48,099 nt of DNA. Source: a virus. Of this stretch, positions 6,795 to 14,060 are shown piece by piece. Numbering within the stretch: position 1 is the first letter of the stretch; each line of letters opens with the position of its first letter. The notes under the pieces are model-generated. The model saw only the letters and a list, made by a program, of their open reading frames with translations, was not told the origin of the DNA and searched no databases. The translations under genes were made by a program, and so were the position numbers. Location: IMG/VR virus record IMGVR_UViG_3300048088_000772, positions 1 through 48,099 of that record; one strand, 5' to 3'.

Positions 6795-7586
6795 ATGCAC
6801 CTTCTCTACGTTGACGAATCAGGCTCGCCAAGCGATCCGGACCAGAATTTTTTTATCCTATCCGGAGTGTCTATCTTTGAGCGGAAGACGCACTGGGTTG
6901 AAGCACAGTTGAATGAAATCGTAGCCAAGTTTAGCCCTGAGGACCCTTACGCGTTAGAGCTGCACGGCTCGCCGATGCGATCTGGTAAAAGCGAATGGAA
7001 GCATTTTCAGAAGGATGATCGTATCCAAGCGATAAAGGACTGCTTGTCCATCATCGCCGAGTCGAAGGGAAAGATCAGATTATTTGCTGCGGTGATAGAG
7101 CGTGGAGCGAATGGTGGCGACGATCCAATCCAAAGCTGTTTTGAACAAGTTGCCTCGCGTTTCGACATGTACCTGCGTCGACTCCATGCGCAAGGCGATC
7201 CTCAACGAGGGATTGCCATTTTTGATAAGTCGAGCACTGAAAAAAGTATTCAGAACCTTGCAAGAACCTTTAAGCACGACGGCCATTCGTTCGGCAAAAT
7301 CAAAAATTTTGCTGAAGTGCCGCTGTTTTTAGACTCTAAAGCGTCCAGGATGATCCAGCTTGCAGATTTAGTCGCATTCTCCATTTATCGGCACTATCAG
7401 GCTGGCGATTCGCAGTTCTACGACATCATAAAAAACTGCTTCGATAACGTCGGAGGTACCGTGCACGGCCTACATGTACGCCGAAAACTACAGCGTGTTG
7501 AAGCTGCCCCGAAGCTAGCAACGGCGACCATGGTCACTACAGTCGAAGCAATGCAGGTGGAAATTCAAATGCATGATAATGGCTAA
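6795..7586 (+). CDS. DUF3800 domain protein (predicted RNase H-fold nuclease)
   Basis: A 263-residue protein beginning MHLLYVDESGSPSD. The DES acidic motif close to the N-terminus, a following FILSGVSI strand, and the C-terminal SRMIQLADLVAFSIYRHY helix are hallmarks of DUF3800, which is predicted to have an RNase H-like fold with metal-binding acidic residues. Members occur in phages and defence islands and lack an established reaction. The ATG at 6795 is preferred because the conserved strand starts there, with GGGGA upstream; the frame extends to 6711 but would run through the terminator stem. Downstream lies a HEPN gene on the same strand. Confidence 0.8.
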   Translation: MHLLYVDESGSPSDPDQNFFILSGVSIFERKTHWVEAQLNEIVAKFSPEDPYALELHGSPMRSGKSEWKHFQKDDRIQAIKDCLSIIAESKGKIRLFAAVIERGANGGDDPIQSCFEQVASRFDMYLRRLHAQGDPQRGIAIFDKSSTEKSIQNLARTFKHDGHSFGKIKNFAEVPLFLDSKASRMIQLADLVAFSIYRHYQAGDSQFYDIIKNCFDNVGGTVHGLHVRRKLQRVEAAPKLATATMVTTVEAMQVEIQMHDNG

Positions 7587-7752
7587 ACTCCGATTGTGCT
7601 CCTTGCGAGCCTGTGCGGAGCCTAGGTCGCCGTTACTGGCTCACAAATTACGTAACTCAAGGAGCGCCTTTGTGCTTCAGCGGGATTGAAGCCTTGATCT
7701 CGGCCTGCAAGAGGATCATGAGGCGCAACACAACACTAATGAGGAGTTCGAA

Positions 7753-9009
7753 ATGGAAGCAAAATGGAGTGACAAAAGCGCAAAATTCAAGCCACAGATC
7801 TTCATCAAGCCGATACTAGAATGCTCTTCTGTGAATGCAAACGGCAAAGTGCAATACGATGGTTTCAAATACTTCGAAAATAGGGGCCTACTTAGAAGCA
7901 TGATTCTATTTGAAGGAAAGGAATTTCTTTCTCCTAAAACGGAAGATGACATCTTTGACTCAGGGCTAAACTCTTTTGCGCTATCCTCAAAAATAACCGA
8001 CCCGAATTTACCAGCAGCGCTTCTAGCATGTATAAATATAAAACTGAAAACTTATCTATCCAAAAGCAAGAAAAAATTCTTTATAGTCACGTCCATTTCC
8101 ACCAATGGAAAACTACCTATAACCAAGCTCATTAACAACGGGATCGAAATAAAAATCCATCCATCGGGCATCCCTAAAAAATTCAGATCACGAAATCAAT
8201 ACGACAAGCTTTGGCAACAACCTGAACCTCATACTCCAACTGAATTTGCAGGAGTTGTAGTAAAGGCTGAAGCACGCACTCCAGATGACGCAATGTATGC
8301 GGCGATAGAAGAAGTAGATTTTTTGCGTGGGATTTTATCTTTTTTTGCCAATCCGACAATGTCGCTGTCGCTATATGGAGGTAAGAGCAAAGGTATAAAT
8401 CGTATTCGCCTTGGTGGACTACATAGCGTGCATAGTGAAGATGGAGTTGTCGCGAGCAAACAATTTTGGTATGAGCCAAATCACACAATTAGAACCCCCT
8501 ATACTTTTAATCACGAAAACCTGAAACACATCGCTATGAAAATAAGGAAAATTTTCAGACGCATTGAACAAATTAAAGGAGGCCTTAAAATCAGAGATGG
8601 GATAATCCGATATGTCAGAGCATTAGACGAGAGCGACAATGATCATCTTATTATAAAGCTATGGGGTGCATTGGAAGCGACGGTTGGTGAAGGCGACAAA
8701 AGTGATTTGATCATAAAACGCTGCTCTTACCTTTACAAAGATCAAGAATTTGTACGGCAAATTTTGGAAATCTCAAAAGTTTATAGAAACAGAAATGTTC
8801 ATGGAAACCACAGCTCCAGTATAGCAAATCAACTAGGGCATCACCTCCACAGTATTTTTACACACCTGATACTCTTTTATGTTGGCAGCAAAGATCTTAT
8901 CAGTGTATCAGAGGCAAACTCATTCTTAGACTCACCTCTTTCGTCAGGCGACTTAGAAAGGAAAATTTTTCTATTAAAGAAAGCCATTCGTTTTAGATCA
9001 GGCACTTAA
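7753..9009 (+). CDS. HEPN-domain protein, ApeA-like candidate RNase
   Basis: A 418-residue, AT-rich gene unlike its GC-rich prophage neighbours. The N-terminal 240 residues form an uncharacterised, probably beta-rich domain. The C-terminal third is helical (LWGALEATVGEGDKSDLIIKR) and ends in the HEPN signature Rx4H at residues 345-350 (YRNRNVHG), with the polar residue after Arg typical of HEPN ribonucleases. The layout resembles ApeA-type abortive-infection proteins. GAGGAG lies six bases before the ATG. It lies 166 bases behind the DUF3800 gene on the same strand, with no terminator seen between, so the two may work together. The target RNA is unknown. Confidence 0.7.
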   Translation: MEAKWSDKSAKFKPQIFIKPILECSSVNANGKVQYDGFKYFENRGLLRSMILFEGKEFLSPKTEDDIFDSGLNSFALSSKITDPNLPAALLACINIKLKTYLSKSKKKFFIVTSISTNGKLPITKLINNGIEIKIHPSGIPKKFRSRNQYDKLWQQPEPHTPTEFAGVVVKAEARTPDDAMYAAIEEVDFLRGILSFFANPTMSLSLYGGKSKGINRIRLGGLHSVHSEDGVVASKQFWYEPNHTIRTPYTFNHENLKHIAMKIRKIFRRIEQIKGGLKIRDGIIRYVRALDESDNDHLIIKLWGALEATVGEGDKSDLIIKRCSYLYKDQEFVRQILEISKVYRNRNVHGNHSSSIANQLGHHLHSIFTHLILFYVGSKDLISVSEANSFLDSPLSSGDLERKIFLLKKAIRFRSGT

Positions 9010-9030
9010 CCATCTATATTGGCAGGAGAA

Positions 9031-10308
9031 CTAGACACAGGCAACTCTCCATAACTGATCCAATTTGGTGGTGTAGCTCTGACTCATCATTTCGCGGCGC
9101 ATTCCCCATGTAGGGTTAGCTGGCACACTTGCAGCACGAAGTGTTCCGCTCCCCCAACGCTCATTGATCTGATCTAGGACCACCATCACCCTAGTTGCTT
9201 CCGCCGGCTGCGATTTAGCAAAAAAATCGTCGGTGTACTCACCTGGCTGACACAGATTTAGCAGCATTACCTCGGCCTTGCTATATTTGAAGCCTGGGCG
9301 AAATACGCGCTCAAGTGCCCCTACTGCCGCCTGAGTGAGAAGGCGAACGTCACCAGTGGGATACGGCAAATCTATCATTACACCGTTGGCGTATTTCGCC
9401 TCCTCAGGATTAAACATTCCGGTGCGGATACAAACGCGCACCTTCTTACAGAGAGAGTTCTGAGCACGGAGCTTTTCAGATGCTCGCATCATGTAGGTGG
9501 CCACCGCCTCTTTGATAGGCAGCAACTCCGTCAGACGCTGGCCGAACATGCGACTACAGCAAATCTCCTGCTTTGGAGGATCTGGTTCGTCCAGCTCCAG
9601 GCAAGGCGTGCCGGCCAACTCCCGGGCCGTTTTCTCGATCACCACGCTGAAATTTTTTCTCAAAGTCCACGGGTCTGCTTTCGCCAGATCCATGGCGGTC
9701 TTGATCCCCATGCCGTCGAGGTGCACTTTCATGCGCCGTCCTACTCCCCACACCTCCGCTACGTTCGTGTTACGCAGCACCCAGTCGCGCTTGACTGGGT
9801 CGCAGATGTTCACGACGCCACCGGTTTGCGCCTGGAGGCGTTTGGCGGTGTGGTTGGCCAGCTTGGCCAAGGTTTTGGTGTGCGCGATACCGACACCGAC
9901 AGGTATACCCGTGCAGCGAAGTACCTGGCTGCGGATCTTGCGGCCGAGACTGTCCAAGTCATTGATGCCGGTGAAGTCGGCGAAGGCTTCGTCGATGCTG
10001 TACACCTCAACGGCCGGCACCATCGATTCGATCAGGGTCATGACGCGTTCGCTCATGTCGCCGTACAGCGCGTAATTCGAGGAGAACGGGACGATGCCGT
10101 GCTGCTTGAGCTTGTGCTTGATCTGGAAGTACGGCTCGCCCATTTTCACGTAGGGTTTGGCATCGTAGCTCCGGGCGATGACACAGCCGTCGTTGTTCGA
10201 CAGCACCACGATGGGCACCTTGGCCAGGTCAGGACGGAACACGCGTTCGCAACTGGCGTAGAAGCTGTTGCAATCGATTAGGCCAAATACCGGCGTCACC
10301 TTAGACAT
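9031..10308 (-). CDS. umuC: Error-prone DNA polymerase V subunit UmuC
   Basis: 425 residues, close to E. coli UmuC (422). A Y-family polymerase that copies past DNA lesions when bound to processed UmuD and RecA. Motifs are ALIDCNSFYASCERVF-type metal-binding site at the N-terminus (here FGLIDCNSFYASCERVF), VEVYSIDEAFADF with the paired catalytic acids, and the GVGRRMKVHLDGMGI helix-hairpin-helix region. The start codon overlaps the umuD stop by eight bases. Controlled with umuD by the LexA box at 10745. It is convergent with the HEPN gene. Confidence 0.96.
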   Translation of the reverse strand: MSKVTPVFGLIDCNSFYASCERVFRPDLAKVPIVVLSNNDGCVIARSYDAKPYVKMGEPYFQIKHKLKQHGIVPFSSNYALYGDMSERVMTLIESMVPAVEVYSIDEAFADFTGINDLDSLGRKIRSQVLRCTGIPVGVGIAHTKTLAKLANHTAKRLQAQTGGVVNICDPVKRDWVLRNTNVAEVWGVGRRMKVHLDGMGIKTAMDLAKADPWTLRKNFSVVIEKTARELAGTPCLELDEPDPPKQEICCSRMFGQRLTELLPIKEAVATYMMRASEKLRAQNSLCKKVRVCIRTGMFNPEEAKYANGVMIDLPYPTGDVRLLTQAAVGALERVFRPGFKYSKAEVMLLNLCQPGEYTDDFFAKSQPAEATRVMVVLDQINERWGSGTLRAASVPANPTWGMRREMMSQSYTTKLDQLWRVACV

Positions 10309-10726
10309 GGCTGCGCACGCTGCCGATGATTACGCCCCAGATGGCTAGCTCATCACCTTCCAGCACATAGCGAGGCGGATACTTGGGGTTCTCAGACAAT
10401 AGGATCACGTCCTTTCCGCGGACGCACAGTCGTTTACACAGCGGATCGTTGTTCAGCAGCGCCACGACGATGTGACCATGGGCCGGCTCCAGCGAACGAT
10501 CTACTACCGCCAGATCTCCGTCAAAGATGCCCGCGCCCTGCATACTTTCCCCGGTGATTTTCACCAGGTAGACATGCGGGGCGCGGATGTTGAGCACCTC
10601 ATCTAAGGAGATGTGTGCCTCAATGTGATCAGCCGCCGGCGAAGGAAAACCAGCGGGTACCTGGAACAAACAAAGAGGCAGCTTCAGGCCGACCTCGGCA
10701 ATTGGGCCTAAAATTGAATAACTCAT
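10301..10726 (-). CDS. umuD: UmuD-type self-cleaving polymerase V subunit
   Basis: 141 residues, matching the usual UmuD length. The cleavage region reads PAGFPSPAADH, so the scissile bond would be Ala-Gly instead of the Cys-Gly of E. coli. The Ser-Lys pair of the S24 fold is present: GESMQGAGIFDGDL with the nucleophilic Ser, and Lys in LCKRLC. RecA-stimulated self-cleavage converts it to the active partner of UmuC. The ATG at 10726 has GGAAG upstream; the frame opens further to 10771, but that stretch contains the LexA operator and is not conserved. Confidence 0.95.
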   Translation of the reverse strand: MSYSILGPIAEVGLKLPLCLFQVPAGFPSPAADHIEAHISLDEVLNIRAPHVYLVKITGESMQGAGIFDGDLAVVDRSLEPAHGHIVVALLNNDPLCKRLCVRGKDVILLSENPKYPPRYVLEGDELAIWGVIIGSVRSHV

Positions 10727-10744
10727 GACGCACGACTTCCAACA

Positions 10745-10760
10745 CTGTACGAACATACAG
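10745..10760 (-). promoter_or_regulatory. LexA box of umuDC
   Basis: CTGTACGAACATACAG fits CTGT-N8-ACAG exactly. It lies 19 bases upstream of the umuD start and 60 bases upstream of the divergent SRAP gene, so DNA damage could induce both directions. Confidence 0.9.
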
Positions 10761-10819
10761 TTAACTTTCATAAGCGCTCGCGGTCAATTTCTGTAGGAAA
10801 TATCTGATAGGCGGGCGAT

Positions 10820-11503
10820 ATGTGCGGGCGACTCTCACAGTACGACGGCATCCACGACTTTGTAGCGGCGTTGAGCATGCCGAACGCGCTAGTCAATCAC
10901 ACCGGCGACCTACCCTTCGAGCGCTACAACGCGGCACCTACCACCCAACTGGCGATTTTCCATCAGGAGGATCAGCACCTGCACGCCGACATGGTCCGCT
11001 GGGGATGGCGTCCACACTGGGCGAAGGACCGCGCTGCACCGATCAATGCCCGGGTAGAAAAAGTCGCCCATGGCCCCTTCTTCCGTGCGATCTGCCCGCA
11101 CCGGGCAATAATTGCAATCAACAACTGGTTTGAATGGGTGGATGAAGGTGGACCCAAGAAGCAGCCCTACTTGATTCGTCGGCGTGACAGGGCGCCTATC
11201 CTTTGCGCCGCGATTGGGCAATATCCCAATGCAGAGCATCCACCTGGCGAACACGACGGCTTTGTAATCATCACCGCCGACAGTGCTGGAGGCATGGTGG
11301 ATATTCACGACCGACGCCCCGTGACACTTTCGCCAGAATTGGCTCGGGAGTGGTTAGACCCGGCTACGCCCAAGGACCGCGCCGAGCTATTGGTGTTACA
11401 ACAAGGCGAACCCACTGAGGCCTTCGAATGGTTCAAGGTCGACCGAGCCATCGGCAATGTGCGCAATCAAGGGAGGGACCTGCTAATGCCTAAAGAGGAC
11501 TAG
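10820..11503 (+). CDS. SRAP (HMCES/YedK-type) abasic-site protein
   Basis: 227 residues starting MCGR, with the Cys2 that crosslinks covalently to abasic sites in single-stranded DNA once Met1 is removed. Further SRAP landmarks are NAAPTT, the ARVEK segment after PINARVE, WFEW with the catalytic Glu, and DIHDRRPV with the active-site His. It shields abasic sites at replication forks. Divergent from umuDC with the LexA box in the shared gap, making an SOS-linked tolerance cassette. Frequently found in mobile elements and phages. Confidence 0.93.
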   Translation: MCGRLSQYDGIHDFVAALSMPNALVNHTGDLPFERYNAAPTTQLAIFHQEDQHLHADMVRWGWRPHWAKDRAAPINARVEKVAHGPFFRAICPHRAIIAINNWFEWVDEGGPKKQPYLIRRRDRAPILCAAIGQYPNAEHPPGEHDGFVIITADSAGGMVDIHDRRPVTLSPELAREWLDPATPKDRAELLVLQQGEPTEAFEWFKVDRAIGNVRNQGRDLLMPKED

Positions 11504-11547
11504 CACCCAAGAGAAGATTTTTGCTTCTGCCGACTTAAAAGCCTTGT

Positions 11548-11619
11548 TTCGTTATTTCGTTATTTCGTTACTTTGCTAATTCGTCATTTCGTTAATTCGT
11601 TAATTCGTTAATTCGTTAA
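11548..11619. repeat. 72-bp tandem array of an 8-mer (TTCGTTAA type)
   Basis: Nine 8-base units in direct tandem: TTCGTTAT twice, TTCGTTAC, TTTGCTAA, TTCGTCAT and then four identical TTCGTTAA. The array lies in the non-coding gap between the SRAP gene and the prophage late region. The unchanged copies at the right end suggest recent slippage there. Confidence 0.9.
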
Positions 11620-11703
11620 TCCACCATCACATTGATATCCTTCAAATATCCTTTGAATATTAAGATTTGCAAATCACTAGCATCAAGCGCGAAGACAAAG
11701 CCC

Positions 11704-11760
11704 TCCTATACACCCATCGCCCTATGACAGGGCTTTCCTATACACCCATTGCCCTATAAC
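11704..11760. repeat. Two 25-base direct repeats 32 bases apart
   Basis: TCCTATACACCCAT followed by (C/T)GCCCTAT occurs at 11704-11728 and 11736-11760 with two mismatches overall. No gene was recognised in 11504-11994 besides these repeats. Confidence 0.7.
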
Positions 11761-11994
11761 ACGTTACAAGGCCCGCTTACCGAGTTGAGACTTGACGAGA
11801 CGCTACGACTAAAACTAAGGTGCCACACAAGAAATTACCGCTACAAGATCAAACGTCGCTTCCCAGCGTCGCGAACTTACTTACCTTACGAGAAGCCAAT
11901 GAAATACATTAGCTATGCGCGGCTGTGCCTAATTTTCGCAATTGAGTTAGTTCGACTGCTTCAGCTTCTCGTTAAGAAAATTCCATGGTGATAG

Positions 11995-12789
11995 TTAAAA
12001 CAATCCTCCCAGCGACTCTGGCGCCCAATTCATGATCACCAGCTCGCCGCTCACCTCGGCTTTGCTTTGCCGCTGGTTGGTATTGGAGTAACGGACGTCG
12101 AGTGTCTCGAAGTGGAAGCCTTCGAACACACGGCGGATGTCTGGGTGGTCGTTGATGCTCACCATCACTTTGCCTTTGCAGCGGCGCATGAAGTCGGCCA
12201 TCCGTTCGTAGTTCTCAAACGGAAAGTCGACGCCATAACCGGCGGTCTGCCAGTAAGGCGGATCCATGTAATGGAAGGTGTGGGCACGGTCGTAGCGTTC
12301 TGCGCAGTCAAGCCAGGGGAGGTTTTCAACGTAGGTGCCGGACAGGCGCTGCCACGCGGCCGAGAGGTTTTCCTCGATGCGCAGCAGGTTGATGGCCGGT
12401 GCGGTAGTTGCCGTGCCGAACGTCTGACCGGAGACCTTGCCGGCGAAGGCATGGTGCTGCAGGTAGAAGAATCGGGCGGCGCGCTGGATGTCGGTGAGGG
12501 TTTCAGGGCGGGTCATTTTCTGCCATTCGAACACCTGTCGCGAGCTGAGCGCCCATTTGAACTGGCGCACGAACTCTTCGAGGTGGTTCTGCACGACGCG
12601 GTAAAGCGTGACCAAGTCGCCGTTGATGTCGTTGAGGACTTCGACCGGCGATGGCTGGGGCTTCATGAAGTACAGCGCGGCACCGCCGGCAAAGACTTCG
12701 ACGTAGCATTCGTGTGGCGGAAAAAGCGGAATGAGGCGGTCGGCCAGGCGGCGTTTGCCGCCCATCCAAGGAATGATGGGTGTAGACAT
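11995..12789 (-). CDS. D12-class adenine-N6 DNA methyltransferase (Dam type)
   Basis: 264 residues. Motif I is PWMGGKRRLADRLIPLFP followed by YVEVFAGGAAL; the catalytic DPPYW motif lies in the second half (HYMDPPYW). It transfers methyl groups to adenine N6, possibly at GATC-like sites, protecting phage DNA from restriction or altering regulation. The ATG at 12789 is preferred over an in-frame start nine bases earlier. It is the last gene of the late strand but has its own LexA box 18 bases upstream, so damage-inducible expression independent of the late promoter is likely. No matching restriction enzyme gene is present. Confidence 0.9.
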   Translation of the reverse strand: MSTPIIPWMGGKRRLADRLIPLFPPHECYVEVFAGGAALYFMKPQPSPVEVLNDINGDLVTLYRVVQNHLEEFVRQFKWALSSRQVFEWQKMTRPETLTDIQRAARFFYLQHHAFAGKVSGQTFGTATTAPAINLLRIEENLSAAWQRLSGTYVENLPWLDCAERYDRAHTFHYMDPPYWQTAGYGVDFPFENYERMADFMRRCKGKVMVSINDHPDIRRVFEGFHFETLDVRYSNTNQRQSKAEVSGELVIMNWAPESLGGLF

Positions 12790-12806
12790 AAAAAGCAAGA
12801 CCTTTA

Positions 12807-12822
12807 CTGTATGGATAAACAG
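12807..12822 (-). promoter_or_regulatory. LexA box upstream of the adenine methylase gene
   Basis: CTGTATGGATAAACAG fits CTGT-N8-ACAG exactly, with the AT-rich core typical of Pseudomonas SOS operators. The methylase start lies 17 bases downstream. Confidence 0.85.
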
Positions 12823-12899
12823 GTGCTAGGCTCGCCGCGCTTTGTGCACGGAGCAAGAGCCTTGGCTGGACTTGCAGGGACAATCTGCAGGGACGGCGA

Positions 12900-12929
12900 C
12901 CGGTCCGGATGTTGACGCATCCGGACCGG
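12900..12929 (-). terminator. 12-bp perfect hairpin after the spanin genes
   Basis: CCGGTCCGGATG and its exact reverse complement enclose six bases, starting nine bases after the Rz stop on the minus strand. There is no U-run on that strand, so it may serve as a 3'-end protecting stem or a factor-dependent terminator that separates late transcription from the SOS-driven methylase gene. Confidence 0.45.
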
Positions 12930-12938
12930 CCGCTCTTT

Positions 12939-13481
12939 TCACTTCGGTGTTGAGACTTCTTTGGCGTATGCCTGACAGGCCGCGAGGGCAATCAGCCCCC
13001 GGTCGCCGTCATCGGTGACGCCGATAATTCGTTGAGCATGCGCTGGGTCAAGTTCGGCTCTTGTGGGGCCATGAACCACGCCGCCGGTGGCGGTGGTGGC
13101 TGACAACGATCCGTTGCCGGCACCGGTGGTGGCGTCGAGTAGGACTGACAGGCGCAGATCAGCAGTGGCAAGGCGGTCGCGCAGGCGACCTTGATCACGT
13201 TGGACATCGCTCAAGACTCGATAATGGGTTTGTTCGCTGGTCGCCAGACGCTGCTCGAGCGCGAGGCGCTTGTCCTGCTCGGCACGCTGTTGCGCGGCCG
13301 TGGCCTGGGCCAACTGATTGAGGGTTTCGGTGTGCTGCCGGGACTGCTCGCTGAGGCGACTACCGTAGCGCCAGTCCTGCACCTGCCAGGTAATGGCGGC
13401 GGATATGCCGACCAAGGCGATTAGCAGCGCCACCTTGCCAAGCAGCCGATAAGGCGCAGGTATCAGGTCGCTGAGACGCAT
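12939..13481 (-). CDS. Rz: Rz inner-membrane spanin
   Basis: 180 residues. One N-terminal signal-anchor helix (LLGKVALLIALVGISAAITW) is followed by a long coiled coil (SEQSRQHTETLNQLAQATAAQQRAEQDKR segment) and a flexible C-terminus, the layout of lambda Rz. With Rz1 it spans the periplasm and fuses inner and outer membranes in the last step of lysis. The ATG at 13481 overlaps the endolysin end by 19 bases. The open frame extends to 13637 but that part lies inside the endolysin gene. Confidence 0.85.
   Translation of the reverse strand: MRLSDLIPAPYRLLGKVALLIALVGISAAITWQVQDWRYGSRLSEQSRQHTETLNQLAQATAAQQRAEQDKRLALEQRLATSEQTHYRVLSDVQRDQGRLRDRLATADLRLSVLLDATTGAGNGSLSATTATGGVVHGPTRAELDPAHAQRIIGVTDDGDRGLIALAACQAYAKEVSTPK
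12992..13207 (-). CDS. Rz1: Rz1 outer-membrane lipoprotein spanin, nested in Rz
   Basis: 71 residues encoded entirely inside Rz in another frame. The N-terminal signal ends in a lipobox-like LLICAC, so the lipidated residue is probably the second Cys. The mature part is short and proline-rich (TPPPVPATDRCQPPPPP). Both features define Rz1, and the nested position is classical for lambdoid spanins. It would pair with the Rz C-terminus in the periplasm. Confidence 0.85.
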   Translation of the reverse strand: MSNVIKVACATALPLLICACQSYSTPPPVPATDRCQPPPPPAAWFMAPQEPNLTQRMLNELSASPMTATGG

Positions 13482-14026
13482 AAAACCGCCCTCGCCCGCC
13501 CCCACAACTCCAGCCGATCCTGCAGGCCGTTGAGACCGCCGTTGATCCTGCGGGTAATCGTGTTGAATTCGTTTTGATCCGCAAGCGTGTTCAACCCATT
13601 CACCGACCAGAACCAGGCCGCCGACTCGGCGGCCCACTGTGGCAGCTCCAACAGTTCCGGCGTGCGCAGCAATCGCTCGTCGCCGAACAGTGCCAGGCTG
13701 CAGCGCAGGTAGTTGTCGTGGCCGGTCACCTGAATCAGCCCGCGACCGCGATAACGCTGTCCATCGCCGTCCGCTACCGGGGTGTTGCCCAGTTTTGCGG
13801 CCAGGGCACCGGTGTCGTATTTGCTCAGGTATTGATCGCCGCCCAGTTCCCGGACGTACTGCAGCTGACCGGACTCGTGTCCGATTTGAGCAAGGAAAGC
13901 GGCTTGGCGTTTCGGCGTGTTGATCTGTCGGTGCGCCATGGCAGCGTTGAGTGCAGATACAAAAACGCCCGCTTGGCGGCGGGCGTTGGGCATGATGCGT
14001 TGCAGTTGCTGTTCTGTCAGTGACAT
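13463..14026 (-). CDS. GH19 (chitinase-like) endolysin
   Basis: 187 residues. FLAQIGHESGQL carries the catalytic Glu of the glycoside hydrolase 19 fold, and YRGRGLIQVTGHDNY is the substrate-binding segment typical of phage GH19 lysozymes. It cleaves peptidoglycan glycan strands. No signal peptide or anchor is visible, so export depends on the holin, whose gene is far away at the other end of the late region (34281). A terminator-like GC stem with an A5 tract (13961-13985) lies within its first codons. Confidence 0.9.
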   Translation of the reverse strand: MSLTEQQLQRIMPNARRQAGVFVSALNAAMAHRQINTPKRQAAFLAQIGHESGQLQYVRELGGDQYLSKYDTGALAAKLGNTPVADGDGQRYRGRGLIQVTGHDNYLRCSLALFGDERLLRTPELLELPQWAAESAAWFWSVNGLNTLADQNEFNTITRRINGGLNGLQDRLELWGRARAVLCVSAT

Positions 14027-14060
14027 CGATGTCTCCTTGAGGTGTGGGGATGCGACGCTA

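Noticed and set aside
6641-7586. Retron (non-coding RNA with reverse transcriptase)
   Set aside because: The gene after the RNA is DUF3800; no reverse transcriptase YxDD motif is present.
11548-11619. CRISPR array
   Set aside because: Units are 8 bases in direct tandem without spacers, and no cas genes are present.
11899-11991. 30-codon hydrophobic frame (MKYISYARLCLIF start)
   Set aside because: Only a weak GAGAAG before the ATG, no neighbour coupling, and too short to judge.
13961-13985. Terminator within the endolysin gene
   Set aside because: The GC stem and A5 tract fit a terminator on the minus strand, but it lies inside coding sequence whose codons explain it; kept only as a note on the endolysin entry.
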